Positions 51,137 through 53,362 of a DNA stretch of 53,362 nt are shown piece by piece. The notes under the pieces are model-generated. The model was not told the origin of the DNA. It saw only the letters and a program-made list of their open reading frames with translations, and ran no database searches. Where the stretch lies: the NCBI RefSeq assembly GCF_003797125.1, contig NZ_RKKE01000012.1, positions 1-53,362 of the forward strand. Direction: 5' to 3'. This DNA comes from Shewanella frigidimarina (GTDB lineage: Bacteria > Pseudomonadota > Gammaproteobacteria > Enterobacterales > Shewanellaceae). Within the stretch, counting starts at the first letter, position 1. Every line of letters begins with the position of its first letter. The translations under genes were made by a program, and so were the position numbers.

Positions 51137-51279
51137 TATGGCCTGCGGCCACTAACGTCGTGGCGCTTCGCCCACACCAGACCAAGAGGAAACCAACGGC
51201 TGTTCCCTCTTGGAACTCCCAGCCGCCCCGCAACATTTCGCTATTTATAAAACAAGAGCTGCGAAAAGTCGCCATGGGG
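51137..51279. repeat. Right copy of the diverged direct repeat
   Basis: It matches 49624-49795 with about 30 bases missing in the middle. It contains CCAAGAGG and CCTCTTGG arms that can pair. Together with the left copy it brackets the orphan binding-protein gene. Confidence 0.7.
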
Positions 51280-51528
51280 TCAGATTTAACTTTGCCCCAC
51301 ATTTGCAGGCTGCTTCGGCCTTATTCGAAAATGCTATCGCTTCCGATGGTACATCCTGTACCGCGAAAGCTAAGCTCACATCCATGTGAGCTTCACGCTA
51401 TTTTCTTCAACGGTCTCAAGTTCAAAGCTGAATTTAGATATTTTCAATCATGGCTTCTGACTCATTTATGAACATTTCCGAGTTAGAACATTAATTCTAA
51501 TTCGTGAGTTTCAGGTTAAAATTTCTAT

Positions 51529-51630
51529 GTGTAACGCCGCGTTAAGCGGACTAAAATTGTGGGTTGAAATGTGTAGCAAATCGAAGCATAACCTACTGTT
51601 TTTTTGTTGCATTTAAACGCCTTGTTAAGT
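51529..51630 (-). other. attC integron recombination site
   Basis: On the minus strand it opens ACTTAAC (perfect RYYYAAC), spacer AAG, L box GCGTTTAAATGC. It ends CCGCTTAACGC, spacer GGC, GTTACAC (one mismatch to GTTRRRY). TAAC pairs with GTTA and GCGTTTAA with TTAACGC. An inner stem joins CAGTAGGTTATGC-like and CAACCCAC sequences. It begins three bases after the stop codon of the membrane-protein gene and is a relative of the site at 1485-1584. Confidence 0.82.
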
Positions 51631-51632
51631 TT

Positions 51633-52280
51633 CTAATACGTAGTTCTTACTTTGTACCAAAATCCTGCCGTTTGGAAATTGTTATCACGGGCTGTAGATA
51701 CACTAAATATATAAAGTAAGCTATTTGAATTATAATTGACCGTTCTTAACCCATTGGAACACTTAGCCTCATTTCCTCTAAAATCGATTCTATAACTACA
51801 CAAAAATTTTTGAATTTCATCTATTGTTACTGATTTTGATAAATCATATGATTTTTCAAGTAAATGATATGCTGTATCAGACATTTCATAGCCAATAGTT
51901 GCTTTTAGCTTTACATGTTGTCCAGACTCAAGAGTAAGTGGGAGATATAAGCTTTTATCATCAGATGTATAAATACCTTGAACCATCCCTGAGTATTCTT
52001 TTCGTCCATTTTCACCATGTAAATAAATATCACTTTCTAAAATGGTTGTTGTTCTATCGCTAGTATTTGTAATTACAATATCCCACTTAGTAGATAGAAG
52101 TGCCGGTATTAACTCCCCAACGGGAGCTTTAATTGTTGACTCGTAACCAGAAGATATAGGGTTTATCGACAACCTCAAATATTCCTTACGATCTAAACTA
52201 CCTTGATAAGAAAAATATAGTGAAATCATTGAAATTACTAACGCGGTAATTCCAGTAAAACTGCCAATTTTATTATGCAT
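51633..52280 (-). CDS. Membrane-anchored partner of the SEFIR protein
   Basis: About 215 residues from ATG 52280, with GGTGGG seven bases upstream; a GTG at 52292 overlaps the upstream stop and is also possible. One N-terminal membrane helix (FTGITALVISMISLYFSY) is followed by a basic DRKEYLRLS segment and a beta-rich extracytoplasmic or cytoplasmic domain with two Cys (FLCSYRID, AKCSNG). It overlaps or abuts the SEFIR gene, so the two proteins are made together. The family is unknown. A membrane partner of a SEFIR/TIR-type protein is consistent with a defence effector. Confidence 0.75.
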   Translation of the reverse strand: MHNKIGSFTGITALVISMISLYFSYQGSLDRKEYLRLSINPISSGYESTIKAPVGELIPALLSTKWDIVITNTSDRTTTILESDIYLHGENGRKEYSGMVQGIYTSDDKSLYLPLTLESGQHVKLKATIGYEMSDTAYHLLEKSYDLSKSVTIDEIQKFLCSYRIDFRGNEAKCSNGLRTVNYNSNSLLYIFSVSTARDNNFQTAGFWYKVRTTY

Positions 52281-52284
52281 TTCA

Positions 52285-53028
52285 TTACCCACCTATAATC
52301 TCGTGAGTCTCTAAATAGTTAACACCATCAGTTGTTATATTAATTGCATCATTGCCGTGCCACTCTAGAAGACCTTTGTTAACGGCTTCTTCTATGTATT
52401 TATCTAACGTAAGTCTATGCATAGAAACCATATCGACGATACTTTTAAACCAAATGTAATCGTATTCTCTTCGCTCATAACATTTAGCCACGGACTTCAT
52501 AAGCTCTTTAACACCATCTGAAGTTCTATCTGGGCGAGCACTCTCCAGTGGTTTGAAAGGACTTTTACCTAGTTCTGGCTTTTCGTATAAAGGGGCGTTC
52601 AGAATAACACGCAACAGATCGTCAAGACTGTATTCAAGTTCTGAGTCATTTGAAAAATTTATGTATAATTTTGACTTTAGAAATGTAGGTCGATGATCAG
52701 TTCCTTCTTGTCTAATTATGGGGATGACTTTATTGCTATCTATTTTTGATAGTAATGATGATGTCATAATCATTTTTTCGTATCCGACACCGCCTTCGCC
52801 GGAATTAGCCTTTTCAACATACTTCTCAGTACAGACCATGACAACATAGTCAGCAGTTGCAAGCTGAGTTTCCATAAAGTGAGGAAGATCATCACCTGGC
52901 TTTAAATCCCATTGATCCAGAACTGCATCTGCCCCTCTGTTTCTCAGAGTAGTGGCAAAATCTAAAACCCATTTTTTGTGGCCTGCAGAATCATGTGAAT
53001 ATGAGACAAATACTCTAGGGGGATTCAT
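52285..53028 (-). CDS. SEFIR-domain protein
   Basis: A 247-residue protein. Residues 4-150 are a SEFIR domain, a TIR-related fold. It shows PRVFVSYSHDSAGHKKWV, LDQWDLKPGDDLPHFME, ATADYVVMVCTEKYVEKAN and GGVGYEKMIMT, the four blocks typical of bacterial SEFIR proteins. The C-terminal 70 residues form a separate helical, possibly winged-helix, region (MVSMHRLTLDKYIEEAVNKGLLEWHG). SEFIR/TIR proteins act in bacterial anti-phage systems or signalling. Here it is cargo of an integron cassette with a membrane partner. Enzymatic (NADase) activity cannot be read from the sequence. Confidence 0.85.
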   Translation of the reverse strand: MNPPRVFVSYSHDSAGHKKWVLDFATTLRNRGADAVLDQWDLKPGDDLPHFMETQLATADYVVMVCTEKYVEKANSGEGGVGYEKMIMTSSLLSKIDSNKVIPIIRQEGTDHRPTFLKSKLYINFSNDSELEYSLDDLLRVILNAPLYEKPELGKSPFKPLESARPDRTSDGVKELMKSVAKCYERREYDYIWFKSIVDMVSMHRLTLDKYIEEAVNKGLLEWHGNDAINITTDGVNYLETHEIIGG

Positions 53029-53050
53029 TGAGGATCCTTGTGATTATTTT

Positions 53051-53105
53051 GCATAACGCCGCCAGCAGAGGCGCGAGCTTGCGAGCGTCCTGCTGACTGG
53101 CCTTG
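53051..53105 (-). other. attC site truncated at its R'' end by an inserted element
   Basis: The minus strand reads AAGGCCAGTCAGCAGGACGC, then a stem-loop, then CTGCTGGC, spacer GGC and GTTATGC: the spacer, L and R' boxes of a complete attC. The expected outer TAAC box before AAGGCC is missing. At that point the sequence changes to the upstream region of an IS110-type transposase gene. The cassette carrying the SEFIR pair starts just after this R' box. Confidence 0.65.
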
Positions 53106-53362
53106 ATACTCATTGAGCCCCTCCCTAGCAAGCCGCATCAGCGGTATGCTTAAGGTGACTAAACCAACAGGAGAAAGCTCAATGAGATTTTATAATAACT
53201 CACATCCATACTACTGTGGTATCGATTTACATGCACGTTTACTTTATGTCTGTATCATTGATTCTAAAGGGGAAGTTGTAGCTCATAAAAAGATAGGTGC
53301 CAGTAAAGATGACTTATTACTCATTCTAGAACCTTATATCGGCAATGTAATTGTCGGGGTTG
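53106..53362 (+). mobile_element. IS110/IS1111-family insertion sequence, left part only
   Basis: The element begins at or near 53106, where the attC sequence stops, and continues past the window edge. A CCGC-ATCA-GCGG hairpin lies at 53133-53144 in its left end. IS1111-attC group elements are known to insert into attC sites. The exact left end and any subterminal inverted repeat cannot be confirmed without the right end. Confidence 0.65.
53182..53362 (+). CDS. IS110-family transposase, N-terminal part (runs off the window)
   Basis: The frame opens at ATG 53182 with GGAG nine bases upstream and stays open to the last base, giving 60 residues. YCGIDLHARLLYVCIIDSKG carries the first Asp of the DEDD (RuvC-like) catalytic domain. 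DDLLLILEPYIGNVIVGV fits the next family block. These transposases have no terminal inverted repeats in the usual sense and insert site-specifically. Confidence 0.85.
   Translation, partial: MRFYNNSHPYYCGIDLHARLLYVCIIDSKGEVVAHKKIGASKDDLLLILEPYIGNVIVGV

Larger units (their letters stand above)
50943..51528. other. Repeat-rich non-coding region
   Basis: It carries two perfect 17-base tandem copies (51044-51077), a CCCGG/CCGGG hairpin near 51078-51101, the right copy of the paired repeat (51137-51279) and a perfect AAGCTCACAT/ATGTGAGCTT hairpin at 51372-51393. A long open frame across it is only the translation of these repeats. Confidence 0.6.

Noticed and set aside
51019..51471. 150-codon open frame on the plus strand
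   Set aside because: It is the translation of several stacked non-coding repeats and hairpins; composition is unlike a real protein and parts recur at 49624-49795.

Overview
The window looks like a chromosomal segment of a marine gammaproteobacterium, most likely Shewanella. This is inferred from the block sbcB-cdd-ydbH-ynbE-ydbL, ilvIH with a one-base overlap, and a complete proteobacterial dedicated sortase system. No rRNA, tRNA or CRISPR array was recognised.

Layout. (1) About 1-2.5 kb: small genes all on the minus strand, separated by attC-like integron recombination sites. The clearest lie at 954-1058 and 1485-1584. No integron integrase is visible. (2) 2.8-5.2 kb: accessory minus-strand genes, including a lipoprotein and a secreted protein with a poly-glycine stretch and a short Cys-containing tail. 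(3) 5.2-15.9 kb: a lambda-like element holding only control, replication and recombination functions. A CI-type repressor is divergent from a Cro/YdaS-like gene and a YdaT-like gene. Then come an O-like initiator with iterons inside its own gene, a P-like protein, a tyrosine recombinase in the same operon, an HTH protein and a Q-like antiterminator. To the right, a repressor-controlled operon of small genes ends in an AlpA-like gene that meets a P4-type integrase. No capsid, tail, terminase or lysis genes are seen.

(4) 16-30.7 kb: housekeeping genes. These are exonuclease I, cytidine deaminase, the YdbH/YnbE/YdbL envelope lipid-transport set, a GNAT acetyltransferase, a 2OG-Fe(II) oxygenase, a SulP transporter, a Bcr/CflA-type efflux pump and acetolactate synthase IlvIH. 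(5) 30.9-37.7 kb: a Gram-negative sortase, its LPQTG/VIT/vWA target, the OmpA-like PdsO, and the PdsR/PdsS two-component pair. (6) 37.8-49.5 kb: metC, several small hypothetical genes, an amidase with agmatine deiminase, and a LysR regulator divergent from a glutathione S-transferase and an MDR-type oxidoreductase.

(7) 49.6-53.4 kb: an orphan periplasmic sugar-binding-type protein bracketed by two diverged copies of a non-coding repeat. It is followed by an integron-type cassette carrying a SEFIR-domain gene coupled to a membrane protein, a probable defence pair. The cassette is bounded by one complete attC and by a second attC that an IS110/IS1111-family element appears to have interrupted. 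The transposase runs off the right edge.

The accessory ends (1-16 kb and 49.6-53.4 kb) hold most of the unusual content. The lambda-like module has a coherent regulatory logic: the same operator word recurs inside the cro promoter and, 2 kb away, inside the promoter of the operon that ends in the excisionase-like gene. Repressor inactivation should therefore induce replication and excision together.
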